Shown in pieces: positions 1 to 9,400 of a stretch of DNA of 31,323 nucleotides. Location of the stretch: IMG/VR virus record IMGVR_UViG_3300044680_000105, positions 1 to 31,323 of that record; one strand, written 5' to 3'. The notes under the pieces were generated by a model that searched no databases, was not told the origin of the DNA, and was given only the letters and a program-made list of their open reading frames with translations. The translations under genes and the position numbers were made by a program. This stretch comes from a virus. Numbering within the stretch: position 1 is the first letter of the stretch; each line of letters starts with the position of its first letter.

Positions 1-1976
1 CACGATGGCGAAGAAGTATTGATGCAATACTCGTTCGCAAGAAGTCCAGAAGTACCGGGCGTGCCAGCGTGAAGATAGGTCAGGTAAGAAGTTCCGTTCA
101 CTCCGCTACCAAGCACGTTTTCGACGCTCCATGTGTCCGACGCATAGGTCGGCCCGGAGGTCATCTCATACTCACCCGTAAACCATTGCGTGAGAGAATT
201 GGCGATTGCTGACGTGGTGGTGTTGATCAAATTCAGGCCATTGCCGGGCGTACTCGTATTCGTCCCGTAAGCGCCCTGGATATTTACGGTCCCGTCGGTT
301 CCGCCCCCGCTTCCGCTAGCACCACTAGACCCAAGTGTGATGGTAAGATTCCCAGCGCTTGCAGTTGTGGCGGAAGAATAAGATGCGCCGCCAGTGCCTG
401 TCGTGAAATTTATACTGCTGCCATTGCCACCCGAACCAACGCCGGTATAATTCGCGCCGTTTGGGCCGGTGACGGTCAAGATGCTGGGAGCGCTCGTTCC
501 CGCTATCGTCGGCGTAGTGCCCGCGAGTGTCAACCCGGGTGATGCCTGTGGATAGGTGAATGATCCTGCCCCGGTTGGTTGTGCAAGATGGCCCGTCTGA
601 GAATCGAATGGGATATTACCCCCGCCCCCGCCGCCCTCGGTCACTAGCCAATTGACATTGTCCGGAGAATTGAACTGTGCCCATCCCGCCGTCAGAGTGA
701 AGGTCGTCAGACCCGCCGTGGTTGTGCTCCCGGTGACAACCGTAAAAGTCGCGGTGCTGGTGTTGTTAACCGTTACCGTCCCCGCGCCGCTCCCGACGAC
801 GACCTTGAAAAAGAAATTGCCACCGCATCCGGAAGACGTCGGATCGGGAACTGTGAATGCCGTTCCGGAAACGTTCGTAAATTCGATGCTGGTTCCGCGG
901 TCGTTTGTGGTGGTCGTCGAATCGCAGAAAGCCGGCGCTGAACTCGGATAGGTCGACGCGGTAATCGTGCCCGGAGTCGAGCCTTCCGGCGTGCCGGGGA
1001 AGCCGGTAGACGCAGCGACAGGCGGACCGCCATTCACGTAAACCGGTTGCTGTCCCGTAACGTTCGAGCATACCGAGCCGCCGGAAATCGATGTGCTACT
1101 GGTCCAGTCCGTGAGGCAGTTTTGTGTCCCACTTCCAACCGAGGCCGTGACCGTCGCACAAGCCCAACCTGTCCCGCTTTCCTGCTCCACTTGACCGTTT
1201 GCGCAAGTGAGCATGGCGGGACGTCCGGTAGAGTCCTGCTGCAATCCGTCTCCCGCTCCATAATCGAGAATCAGAGGACCGGTGCCGGTGCCGAGCGGAA
1301 ATTCGAAATTTTGCGACGGCGCCGTAGAATTAGGAATCAGGCATTGGGTATTCCCGGCAGCATTCGGCAAGCACCAGCCACCGAGGGCCGTAGCCGAGCC
1401 GATAAAGGCAGCGGCAAAGGTCTGCCCTGCATTGGTGAAACTAGGATTAAAGGTCCAGGTGGTGTAACCTGTTCCGTTGTTCACGCCGCTGAAAACCGCA
1501 ACTTGTCCGGCAACGCCCGTAAAAGTGCTTTCCCCTCCTCCTCCGCCGCCGCCAGTGCCGTTCGAGATGGTATACGGGCCGTAGGTTCCGTAAAGCGTGG
1601 TCACGAAGTAGTCCACGGTGCCGCCCGCATACCAGAAGCCAATATTTGCCGTGGTGCCCGCCGATGCCGTGCAGGTGTTTCCCGGCAGTTGCACAAGCTG
1701 CGTGTTTGACGCGCAAGAGGTATTTTCCGTGACGTCCGTGTAGGTCGTAATCGGCGTACTAAGACAATTTGTCAGAGTATTTACTGCGGGAGGAGCGACG
1801 TTGGCGCAGAGGGCCACTGTGGCATTCGCTACCCAGAGCGCTTCCGGAAGGGGCTGGCCGCTCACTGGGACATTCGGCCCGCTGGTCAAGAGCGGCTGAT
1901 CGACGCGCACGGCTTGGCCGAAGGCGGATGAGTAAAGAATTGCGAGGGCGAACGAAATGACAATTGACTTTTTCAT
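1..1976 (-). CDS. Secreted/fibre-like surface protein, C-terminus beyond window
   Basis: The frame is open without a stop from the ATG at 1976 to the window edge (658 codons plus two bases), so the C-terminus is missing. The N-terminus (MKKSIVISFALAILYSSAFGQ) is a classic signal peptide: two Lys, a hydrophobic core and a small-x-small site (AFG) followed by Gln. The mature part is rich in Gly, Thr, Ser and Asn, with Gly runs near residues 145 and 450, scattered Cys, and repeated short beta-type stretches, as in tail fibres or adhesins. It is the last gene seen in the late block, after two ejection-like proteins, where fibre genes often lie. No Shine-Dalgarno is visible before the ATG. The fibre role is inferred from composition and position; a phage-encoded secreted protein is the alternative. 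Confidence 0.75.
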   Translation of the reverse strand, partial: MKKSIVISFALAILYSSAFGQAVRVDQPLLTSGPNVPVSGQPLPEALWVANATVALCANVAPPAVNTLTNCLSTPITTYTDVTENTSCASNTQLVQLPGNTCTASAGTTANIGFWYAGGTVDYFVTTLYGTYGPYTISNGTGGGGGGGESTFTGVAGQVAVFSGVNNGTGYTTWTFNPSFTNAGQTFAAAFIGSATALGGWCLPNAAGNTQCLIPNSTAPSQNFEFPLGTGTGPLILDYGAGDGLQQDSTGRPAMLTCANGQVEQESGTGWACATVTASVGSGTQNCLTDWTSSTSISGGSVCSNVTGQQPVYVNGGPPVAASTGFPGTPEGSTPGTITASTYPSSAPAFCDSTTTTNDRGTSIEFTNVSGTAFTVPDPTSSGCGGNFFFKVVVGSGAGTVTVNNTSTATFTVVTGSTTTAGLTTFTLTAGWAQFNSPDNVNWLVTEGGGGGGNIPFDSQTGHLAQPTGAGSFTYPQASPGLTLAGTTPTIAGTSAPSILTVTGPNGANYTGVGSGGNGSSINFTTGTGGASYSSATTASAGNLTITLGSSGASGSGGGTDGTVNIQGAYGTNTSTPGNGLNLINTTTSAIANSLTQWFTGEYEMTSGPTYASDTWSVENVLGSGVNGTSYLTYLHAGTPGTSGLLANEYCINTSSPS

Positions 1977-2000
1977 GGGAGGCACTATGATGTGGGAGTC

Positions 2001-2141
2001 ATGTTAGATGTGTTTTACGATCTCTGTATTCTTTGCGCACTCGTCTACGGCCTCAACGCTATGGTTGAGTGGTACGATCATCGGCAAGCCGAGAAATACC
2101 GCCGAGCGTCCCGATTGAAGCACCCATCCCTGGACGACTAA
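2001..2141 (+). CDS. Possible 46-aa membrane protein, opposite strand
   Basis: A 46-codon frame (starts MLDVFYDLCILCALVYGLNA) gives a short hydrophobic N-terminal segment, then a charged, basic tail (residues 24-41), the usual shape of a small single-pass phage membrane protein. A GGGAG motif lies only 2 nt before the ATG. A better-spaced GGAGG precedes an ATG at 1986 that opens a six-codon frame overlapping this start. The gene points against the surrounding late genes, fills the gap between two of them and overlaps the 3' end of the ejection-like gene by 83 nt in antisense. It could be chance; comparison across relatives would decide. Confidence 0.3.
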   Translation: MLDVFYDLCILCALVYGLNAMVEWYDHRQAEKYRRASRLKHPSLDD

Positions 2142-3309
2142 TAGTTTTCCCTGTTGCCTGAAGTGCAATCGCCAATCGTGATTTCACTGCCGGATTCCGC
2201 AGTGCCGCTTTCAATAAGCCTGCTCCGATGCCTAACCCGGAGCTTCCAGTTGCCATCTTTGTGACCCCATATGCGATTGGAGCGCCGAGCGTAAGCGGAT
2301 CTTTGTTCGCAGATCGCGTGACTGCCTTCTCCAGCGCATCGCTCAAGTCGATCAGCCGAGAATCTTTAGCGTTCAGGACTTTAAGTTCCGGATACTGATC
2401 GACCAACTCTTCCTTTAATCCACGCGCTAGAGCTTTTTGCGATTCAATTGAAGCGCCTTTCAACTCACCATAAGGTTTGTTGCCAAGCGTCCGGTAAGTT
2501 CCCTGCTTGAGCGCTTGAGCTTCAGGACCGGGGATTTGCCCAGGTTGATTTCTAAAAAACTCATTGCCACTTTCGCCGATGGCGTTCAAATCGGACTCAG
2601 GGTTGACCTGCGTTCCGAATTTCTTGGCCGTATCGCCGAGCCGAGAAGCAACCTTGAACTTGTTGACGGTTCGTAACGGAGCTTGCGCAATAGTGTCAGA
2701 AATCGCGGTATCTGTCGCCTCACGCGCGTTGCCGAGCTTCACCATTCCCGCTTCACTAACTGGAATCTTTTCCGTAAGTCCGGTATCAACCATTCGCGCC
2801 ACTCGGGGAGCGCCGAGCGTAGTAGATGGTTTCAGTGCGCTTTGATAGAGGCGCGGCGCCGCAGCTTTAGTCGCTGCGCCAACTCCACGCGCCAATCCTT
2901 CCGTTGCGAGCGCTACTCCTGCCTGCCCAACTCCCTGTCCTGCTGTTTCCTGTGCAACTTTTGCGTAAGCTCCAAACGGATCAGGCGATTGATTGATGTC
3001 GTTGATTGCCGCCGGGACTTGCGTGGCCTGCTTGCCGAGTGACGCAATACCACGACCGATGCGCGCAATGGGAGTTTGTGTAAGAAGGTTCTCGCCGGGT
3101 TGCCGAACAGGGTTGAATGTTTCGCCGACTGCTTTAGCTGCCCCGCGTATGCCTCGCCCAATACTCTGCACTCCGGAGAGAGTCGCGTTGCCATAGGAAG
3201 TCAGTGGAATTTCTTTGTCGAGAAAACCGGGCTGTTCTTTTGGGTTTTCTTCGACCGGCTTCCACGCGGAAATGTTCTCGTCGACAGGCTTCCATGGTGA
3301 GGCTGCCAT
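2059..3309 (-). CDS. Putative internal virion / DNA ejection protein
   Basis: The product has 416 aa from the ATG at 3309, which shares one base with the TAA of the upstream gene (TAATG) and has AGGCGG 4 nt upstream. The N-terminus carries a short tandem motif, WKPVDEN then WKPVEEN (about residues 6-22). The rest is Ala/Gly-rich and largely helical, with glycine-rich hydrophobic stretches near residues 125-150 and 345-370 that could interact with membrane. This composition and the place after the hub-like genes match internal virion proteins ejected with DNA by short-tailed phages. No catalytic motif was recognised. The function is inferred from position and composition. Confidence 0.7.
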   Translation of the reverse strand: MAASPWKPVDENISAWKPVEENPKEQPGFLDKEIPLTSYGNATLSGVQSIGRGIRGAAKAVGETFNPVRQPGENLLTQTPIARIGRGIASLGKQATQVPAAINDINQSPDPFGAYAKVAQETAGQGVGQAGVALATEGLARGVGAATKAAAPRLYQSALKPSTTLGAPRVARMVDTGLTEKIPVSEAGMVKLGNAREATDTAISDTIAQAPLRTVNKFKVASRLGDTAKKFGTQVNPESDLNAIGESGNEFFRNQPGQIPGPEAQALKQGTYRTLGNKPYGELKGASIESQKALARGLKEELVDQYPELKVLNAKDSRLIDLSDALEKAVTRSANKDPLTLGAPIAYGVTKMATGSSGLGIGAGLLKAALRNPAVKSRLAIALQATGKTISRPGMGASIGTLGGISRLADDRTTQP

Positions 3310-4904
3310 TATTCCGCCTTCCACCCAGCAGGCAACGATGTGCCCTTGGGAGCCTCGTGGAGTTTGCCTTGCGGATCGCGGGCACGAATCATTCCGCCGC
3401 CGCCTTCCATTGCTGTCTCTGCATCAATCCCGTCCAACTTTTTGCGGGCGTCGGCGACAATCTGCCGATGTTCTTTCGGGTCTTCGCTGGAGAGTAGCGA
3501 CTCTTCCGCGTCATCCATGATCTTCTGTTTAGCGACAAGTTTCGATTGCACGGTTTGGACGAGCGCGCGGATTTGTTTGTCCTGGTCGGCGGTGATGCTG
3601 CGCGCCTTGTCGGGATCGGTTGCCCAGTGCTGAATGTTGGCTTTCAGGGTTTCCCAAGCGGACCGCCCGCCAACGATACGCGAGATTTCCGCCTCGTTCA
3701 TACGCAAGCCGGAACCTGCGCCGCCAGACATAATGGAAAGCAGTTCCGGCGCGACCAGGGCATCGGCTTGCGGACTGTGCTGATCGAGGGTGTCATTCAG
3801 CCGTCCAACTCGCTGCTGAATGGCTTCGATTGGCTGACGTACTTTGTCGAGGCGACCGCTTTGCAACTGGTAACTCTTGTCGCCGCGCGCCGTGCCTTGC
3901 GTTCCCGCTCCGAGATCGATCTTCACGCCCGCCTGCGTTTTCCCGGTCGCATTGTTGAGCTGGGTTTCGAGTTCCTTCGCTTCCGCGTCGGTCATCCCAG
4001 GCTTGAAGACGCCATCGGGAAGTTTGTTTTTTGTGAGTAGCGGATCCCAGATCGCGTTGCGCTGTGTCGCTTGTTCGGCGGTGAGTGGCTGAGTTTTGTC
4101 CGGCTTCACGTCTTGCGCCGACTGTTTCACTTTTGTGTAAGCGTCGAGGTACGTGTAGGGCTGATTGGTGTCGGGATTCAGGCGCGGCTGGCCGTTCTCG
4201 CCGGCCATCAGATCGTGAATTGTGGTCTCTTCCGGAGTTGCACCTACTTTCGGATGCTTCAGTGCTTCCGTTTCCGCTTCAGTGTGCGCGATCGCGGCGG
4301 GGATCTCTCCGGTTTCGGCCTGTTCGTGCGCCGTCATTGCTTCCCGTTGCGCGTTCGCTTCATCCGCCCCGACTTGCTTCCCTGCCTGATTCAGTAGGGC
4401 CCGGTGGTGGTACTCCGTGCCCGGTGTGTTGATGGCAAGTGCCGGGGCCACCGCCGAGGCTGCAGTATCTGTAAGCCGGGCCGGAATCTCCGCACCCCAG
4501 CCCAGAACTTTGCCGAGGGTCGGGTGATTCTGGCCAAAGTCGGAGTTTTCAATCTTCGAGTGAATTTGCGAGATGCCGGAACCGGTGTCTTTCAGGTGTG
4601 CCAGCTTATTCTTGTCGTAGTCCATAGTTCCCGCCGGGGCGCTTGCCTTTAGACTGGGCGGCATAGGTTTCGAGGCTGGTAAAGTTGGCATCGGCCCCAG
4701 GGGTGCCACTTCTGACGGGTTAGGGGCTGCTGGTGACGCCCCGAGCGCAGGAATGGGCTGTTGAGGTGGCTTAATGGGAGCGAGCGCAGCAGGAATAGCC
4801 GGAGCCGCCGGAGCACCCCCTGCCATGGCCTTATGCGCCTGGGCGAGCGCGGCTTGGGCCTCAGGGGATAGACCGGCGATTTCGTCAAGAATGGGGTTGT
4901 TCAT
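3309..4904 (-). CDS. Putative internal virion protein, Pro/Ala-rich N-terminus
   Basis: The product has 531 aa. It starts at the ATG 3 nt after the stop of the preceding gene, with a weak GGTGG 7 nt upstream. Residues 25-95 form a low-complexity Pro/Ala linker; the remainder is hydrophilic and mostly helical, with coiled-coil-like stretches around residues 185-215 and 405-500 (repeated Glu/Lys/Gln heptad-like spacing). The C-terminus ends in a short Gly/Pro motif (APKGTSLPAGWKAE) often seen in phage virion proteins. It is coupled by TAATG to the next ejection-like gene. A second ejection protein or a structural chaperone is likely; no enzyme motif was seen. Confidence 0.7.
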   Translation of the reverse strand: MNNPILDEIAGLSPEAQAALAQAHKAMAGGAPAAPAIPAALAPIKPPQQPIPALGASPAAPNPSEVAPLGPMPTLPASKPMPPSLKASAPAGTMDYDKNKLAHLKDTGSGISQIHSKIENSDFGQNHPTLGKVLGWGAEIPARLTDTAASAVAPALAINTPGTEYHHRALLNQAGKQVGADEANAQREAMTAHEQAETGEIPAAIAHTEAETEALKHPKVGATPEETTIHDLMAGENGQPRLNPDTNQPYTYLDAYTKVKQSAQDVKPDKTQPLTAEQATQRNAIWDPLLTKNKLPDGVFKPGMTDAEAKELETQLNNATGKTQAGVKIDLGAGTQGTARGDKSYQLQSGRLDKVRQPIEAIQQRVGRLNDTLDQHSPQADALVAPELLSIMSGGAGSGLRMNEAEISRIVGGRSAWETLKANIQHWATDPDKARSITADQDKQIRALVQTVQSKLVAKQKIMDDAEESLLSSEDPKEHRQIVADARKKLDGIDAETAMEGGGGMIRARDPQGKLHEAPKGTSLPAGWKAE

Positions 4905-4907
4905 GGG

Positions 4908-5459
4908 CTACCCACCAGCCATGCCGGCCGTGGCGGCCTTGTTCGCGTCACCCGCTGCTGTAAGCAGATATTGCTGCCAGAAGTTCGGCGCCTGGTTCTC
5001 ATTGTTCAATGCTTGATTGCTTAGGCCGAGCGCGTTCATCCCCGCGCCCATCTCGGCGGTGTCCAACCCTTCGAGGCCAGAAATCCCAGCCTGATGCTGT
5101 TTCTGCTTGAGTTGCGCGTTCTGCGCCTCAATCCCAACCGACTCTTGGCCTAACTGCTGCCCTGCAGTCCGCGCCGAGGAAGCGATCGCATCGCCCATGC
5201 CGCCAGAATTCTTTGTCCGAGCCGCGTAGAGCCTTCCTGCGCCCGTCGCCCCGGCCTGAGTTCCGCCGGCCGATTGCATGGCCGCCGTCCGCATCGCGGC
5301 CATGTCCGAGGGGGCGTAGCCCGAAGGACTGACCGATTCCGCTTCCAGTTGCGGAGCAAGCGAGCCGTAAAGCTGCTGTGCATTGTTGCTGTATTCGTTG
5401 GAGAGGTTCTGAGCGGTTGCCGAGTTTGCAAGTTCCTGTCCCTTTGCTCCCTTGCCCGT
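4908..5459 (-). CDS. Virion-associated protein, apparent ACG start
   Basis: The longest ATG-initiated version begins at 5303 (131 aa), but the same frame continues upstream with sensible, Ala/Gln/Asn-rich sequence (GKGAKGQELANSATAQ and onward) and no ATG, GTG or TTG before a stop overlapping the acetyltransferase gene. An ACG at 5459 lies 4 nt after that gene's TAA with GAGGG about 8 nt upstream, exactly where a start is expected, giving 183 aa. Either ACG is used, or an ATG has changed to ACG by one base. The protein is Gln/Ala-rich and helical and resembles small internal virion proteins found beside ejection genes. The start assignment is inference; the frame itself is clear. Confidence 0.65.
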   Translation of the reverse strand, partial: TGKGAKGQELANSATAQNLSNEYSNNAQQLYGSLAPQLEAESVSPSGYAPSDMAAMRTAAMQSAGGTQAGATGAGRLYAARTKNSGGMGDAIASSARTAGQQLGQESVGIEAQNAQLKQKQHQAGISGLEGLDTAEMGAGMNALGLSNQALNNENQAPNFWQQYLLTAAGDANKAATAGMAGG

Positions 5460-5463
5460 ATCG

Positions 5464-5847
5464 TTACCCTCGAATCGCGAAGGATGGGTTGTTCTTCAAC
5501 CATCCAAACCTTGCGAGATGCCTTCCATAGCTGTCCGCTAGTTCAGGTGGGAGAAACGCGTTCGCTTCCGTAAACCCCTTTGCCTTCAGTTTCTTGGTCA
5601 TTTCTTGGTGTAACTCTCGAATCCGTTTGATCTTGACCAGCGGGTGACCGGCGCGCCCCATGATCAGGTAAAGCTCGAGCGTGCGCTTCGCTACTCCCGC
5701 GGCCAGCGGCTGATCGTTTTCATCGACGACCACAGTGACGTCTTCGATTTCCTTCGTCGTCAGATCGGGAAACTCGTAATCGTAGCCAGCCTCGCGGTGG
5801 AGTTCCCTCAACACTGGAACGTCTTCGAGTTTCATGGCCCGTGTCAT
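5464..5847 (-). CDS. GNAT-like acetyltransferase fold protein
   Basis: The product has 127 aa; the ATG overlaps the upstream stop as ATGA. The N-terminus (LEDVPVLRELHREAGYDY) is the helix-loop that opens GNAT domains. Next come strands around residues 35-65 (VTVVVDENDQPLAAGVAKRT, then LELYLIM), a helix with KIKRIRELHQEMTKKLKAKGF, and a C-terminal ARFGWLKNN motif corresponding to the last GNAT strands. It is slightly shorter than typical members (~145 aa) and the acetyl-CoA loop (Q/RxxGxG/A) is not clear, so activity is uncertain. Similar GNAT-fold genes occur among virion genes of some short-tailed phages. It might be structural rather than enzymatic. Confidence 0.7.
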   Translation of the reverse strand: MTRAMKLEDVPVLRELHREAGYDYEFPDLTTKEIEDVTVVVDENDQPLAAGVAKRTLELYLIMGRAGHPLVKIKRIRELHQEMTKKLKAKGFTEANAFLPPELADSYGRHLARFGWLKNNPSFAIRG

Positions 5848-6413
5848 CCGCGTCCCGGAGGAACTCCGCTTTCAGAAATAAATGGGAACTGGCCAGGCCC
5901 AGTGATTCCGTCGGTGCCCCCTGTGCCCGTTCCCTGATCGGCCAGAAAATTCGGGCCGTTCACGGTTCCCCCTCCGACGACCGGCTGTGGAGTTGAGCCA
6001 CCAAAATAAACGGGATTCGAAGGACTACTGGACGAGTAGGCGCTGTAGGCGCGAAAGTACCGCGTCACATTCCCGAGAAACAAATTATGATTCCGCGCAT
6101 CTTGCAAGCAAATGCGTTGCGGATTTGAGAACTGCGAGTTGTCGGCGTGCTCGATGTAATAGCGAATGCCCCGGTAGATGCTTCCACCGTCATGGATCGC
6201 AATTTGAAAGTGTCCGTTGCGCGCGGAAATTTGAAGCCCTTGAATCGGCGGAGGCGAGATCGGTTCACCGGAAGCGTTGGTGTTCGTCTGCGATTCGATA
6301 TTTGTGGCCGCGTTCACAATGTCCGAGAGAGCTTCATAGAGCTTGGCGCCGGCTTCGGGATGGCCCGCGATTTTCAGGCTGCGAACCCAGTCGAGATTGC
6401 GAACCGCAATCAT
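5844..6413 (-). CDS. Hypothetical tail/neck-region protein
   Basis: The product has 189 aa; the start overlaps the stop of the 1,373-aa gene (ATGA) and the stop overlaps the GNAT gene start (ATGA), so all three are translationally coupled. Residues 1-60 look helical, 60-120 look like a compact beta-rich domain (HFQIAIHDGGSIYRGIRYYIEHAD), and the last ~60 residues are a Gly/Ser/Pro-rich tail without obvious fold. No motif was recognised. Tight coupling with the hub-like gene suggests it is made with, and may bind to, the tail hub. Confidence 0.65.
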   Translation of the reverse strand: MIAVRNLDWVRSLKIAGHPEAGAKLYEALSDIVNAATNIESQTNTNASGEPISPPPIQGLQISARNGHFQIAIHDGGSIYRGIRYYIEHADNSQFSNPQRICLQDARNHNLFLGNVTRYFRAYSAYSSSSPSNPVYFGGSTPQPVVGGGTVNGPNFLADQGTGTGGTDGITGPGQFPFISESGVPPGRG

Positions 6414-9400
6414 TGCGCCGCTCCACGGACAGCAAGTTTCGCCTTCTTGAACCAGGGCGTTAGTTTTCGGAGAACAAAGGAATTATCGGTCAGCGCAGGG
6501 CTGTTGGTCAGGATGGCAGTTCCAGTGTCGGCGGTCGAACTGTACCCGGAGTGCGAGTAGGGAGCTACGAGTACATTGCCGCCAGACAGAACATTCGCCG
6601 TAAGCGTGACTCCGTTCAGCCAGGTGGCGTTGGTCAGGCCATTAAGGATGTATGTCTGGCCAGCAGCTAAGGGGTAGGGAAGTGGCGTTGCAAAAGTAAC
6701 GTAGACAACCGTACCCAGATTTGATTCCTGGGTGGCGAGGACAGAAACCACCGTAGGAGCAGATCCGGGGCTAGAGGCAATCTTGAAAAACATCCGGTGA
6801 GCGGTCGCGTTTCCTCCGCCCCATTCCATCTCGAAATTCGGGTTGGTTCCGGGAGTGCGCGTCACGGTCAACGGCCAGGGGTTTGAAAGGTTGTCGCACA
6901 GGGCCGTGACGGTGACCTTTGCGACAGCAGAAACCATGGCCGACAAGTAAGCGAGTAACTTTCTGCCGGAATCGAGTTGCAACGCCACTTCTTGCCCGGT
7001 GTCCGGCAACGCGGCGGTCACGTAGTAGGGATAGATTTGCCCATAGTCGTCGTCGGTGTACTTCGTGGGATTCAGGGTGTAGATGTTTCCATAGCCCACC
7101 GCCAAACCGTAGGCTTGCGCGTTCCCGGCAAAAAGAACAGTCGAGAGAGTTCCCGCCATCCGGTACATCAGAGCCGCCCCATTGATGGGCAAATTCCAAC
7201 GCGTCCACTTCCGGGTGTTGTCAGTCGCAATCAGGCGTCCGGCGAAAGACGGATGGAAAGGCGGGCTTGATGCAATCGCTTCGGCCGAGTCCAACTCTCG
7301 ATAGTTCAACGGATAGATGATGCTCGGCGCGGTCGCAGTAGTGAGCGGCAAGCCAAAGTAAATTGTCCGAGTGGTTGGGTCATTTAATGCCCAAGCGGTT
7401 AGCGCGGCCGCCATGTTGATTTGCGGCCAAGTCTCATTGGTTTCGTCAAACCATGCGGGCTGAATTTCCTGCCCGATTTTGTGCGCGATGCTGCCACCGA
7501 AGATTCTCGGTCCGCTCATCGACGCCCAAGCAAACCATTCCTCGCCGCCAGAAGATGAGCGGTTGTCGGACTGAGATTTCGTCAAGCAAAATGCGGAGAG
7601 CGCTCCACAAGATGAGTCCACTTCCGCTATAACCCATCCCGATGGCTCCGTGTTCCCTGAAGTTACCTGATGCAGTCTGCCTTCCGGATCTTGCGTCACA
7701 ATGTACGGCGTGTTGCGGATGATCGCAATATCCATGACTTTATGCGTGTCGTCCGGCGGTCCAAACAGGCCAGTGACGCCACTGAACGCTTCTGGGTTGT
7801 CGGGATAGGAACCGAACAGTTCCGTGTCGAGGTAGGGGCTCTCGGCATCGATAATTGACACTTCATCCCAAGTCAGAGTCGATGCCAGGCCGCCCGAATT
7901 GGCCGTTAGAGTAAGAAGCAAATCGCTCGGAATCGTGAGCGGCGTCACCGCCGAAAATGTCGCTTCGAGATAGGAACCGGTCAGACTCATCTGGGAATTC
8001 GCGATCGAAGCACTCACTGAAAAACCCGTGCTCGCACTGGTAAGCGATGCGGCAAACGATGCCCCGACAATAGACGAGCTAGTCAGGGTGGCAGTTCCAG
8101 TGTCGGACGTAACGCTGTACCCGGCGTGATGGTAGGAAGCTACAATCACGTTGCCGCCCGAGAGAACATTCGCTATAAGAGTGACCCCATTCAACCATGT
8201 AGCATGGGTCAGGCCATTTAAAAGAAATGTCTGCCCCGCAGCCAGTGGGATCGTGGGCGCGGAGGCAAGCGTAATGTAAACGACAGTCCCTAGGTTCGAC
8301 TCATTGGTGAAGGTGATAGAGGAAATCGTGTTTACCGCCGCACTGGGTTCTAGCCATAACCGTACCTTGTAAAGCGTGTTGGGCTGCAAGATCGGAGCGC
8401 CGTAGCCATCCTGGGAGGCGGATTGCGAAATCGCGCCCGACGAGCCACTGGTTCCGACAGTGACTTGCCATACACCCGGAGTTCGGCCCGCGACCACCGC
8501 TCCACCACTGCTAACTACCGTCCATCCCGGCGGAGGCGATCCGAGAGGCCCACCCTCGAAGCCCAAATTCAGAAAATTGTTGACTGTGTTCCTCTGACCG
8601 AAAGCAACCAGTCTTTGCTTGTAATCGGCGAAACCGAGCGCTCCATCGAGCACTACCTGGCTGGCAATATCGTTGGTTGGCGTCGAAGTAGCTTGCGCGC
8701 TGTAAAGCGTGGCGTCCCCAAAATCAAAGAGTGCGCTGGTCGTGGTGTTGTCATTAATGACGGTGGCTGTCGAAACCGGCTGGCCGTTCACTTGCGCCGG
8801 AACTGGAATATAGAAAAAGTACGATCCCTCAGCCCCAGTAAATTCAAATCCTCTGGCGACGATGTTCGATGGGCCGGTGAGCATCTGGGTCACGCTCACA
8901 TACTGGCCACCGTTCGCCATGAAAGTGACGGGCGGCGAAGGCCGCGTGATCTGTCCCTGCCGGGTAACAAAGAACTGGCGGCATTGATGCAGCCCGGGGG
9001 AAATCTGCCCCCACGGAATTACCGTGCCGACGGACGTAGTAATAGCGCCGGGGCCATACTGCTGATAAGTGAAAGAGGTCGTCGATGGGGTGCTGATGAC
9101 ATAGAATGTTCCATCCCACGCCAAATAGATCGCGCCCCCGCCGGTCCATGTTGCGTCTTCAAAAGCAAATGCAATCTGAAATGTGGTCGTTGTCGGACAG
9201 GAAAGAACCTCGACTAAAGAACCGTTTGGGTTTCCGGCGTAACTTGCGGGAAGCGGGAAGGGCAGTGTCAGAGTTGCATTGGTGGTACCAGTGCCCGTGG
9301 TTCCTCCGACCGTGAGGAAGGTAACGCTGGTCGTTGATGGGGTGGAGTTGACCGCCAACTCCTGCACGGTTCCGCCATTCAACGAAACATTGACGAGCAT

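Noticed and set aside
1047-1709. 220-aa plus-strand frame
   Set aside because: It is Arg/Ser-rich and antisense to the continuous 658-codon signal-peptide protein.
1986-2006. Six-codon leader frame MMWESC with strong GGAGG
   Set aside because: Too short to support as a gene; noted only as possible coupling to the frame at 2001.
8423-9217. 264-aa plus-strand frame
   Set aside because: It is Arg-rich and antisense to the 1,373-aa gene, with no ribosome site.
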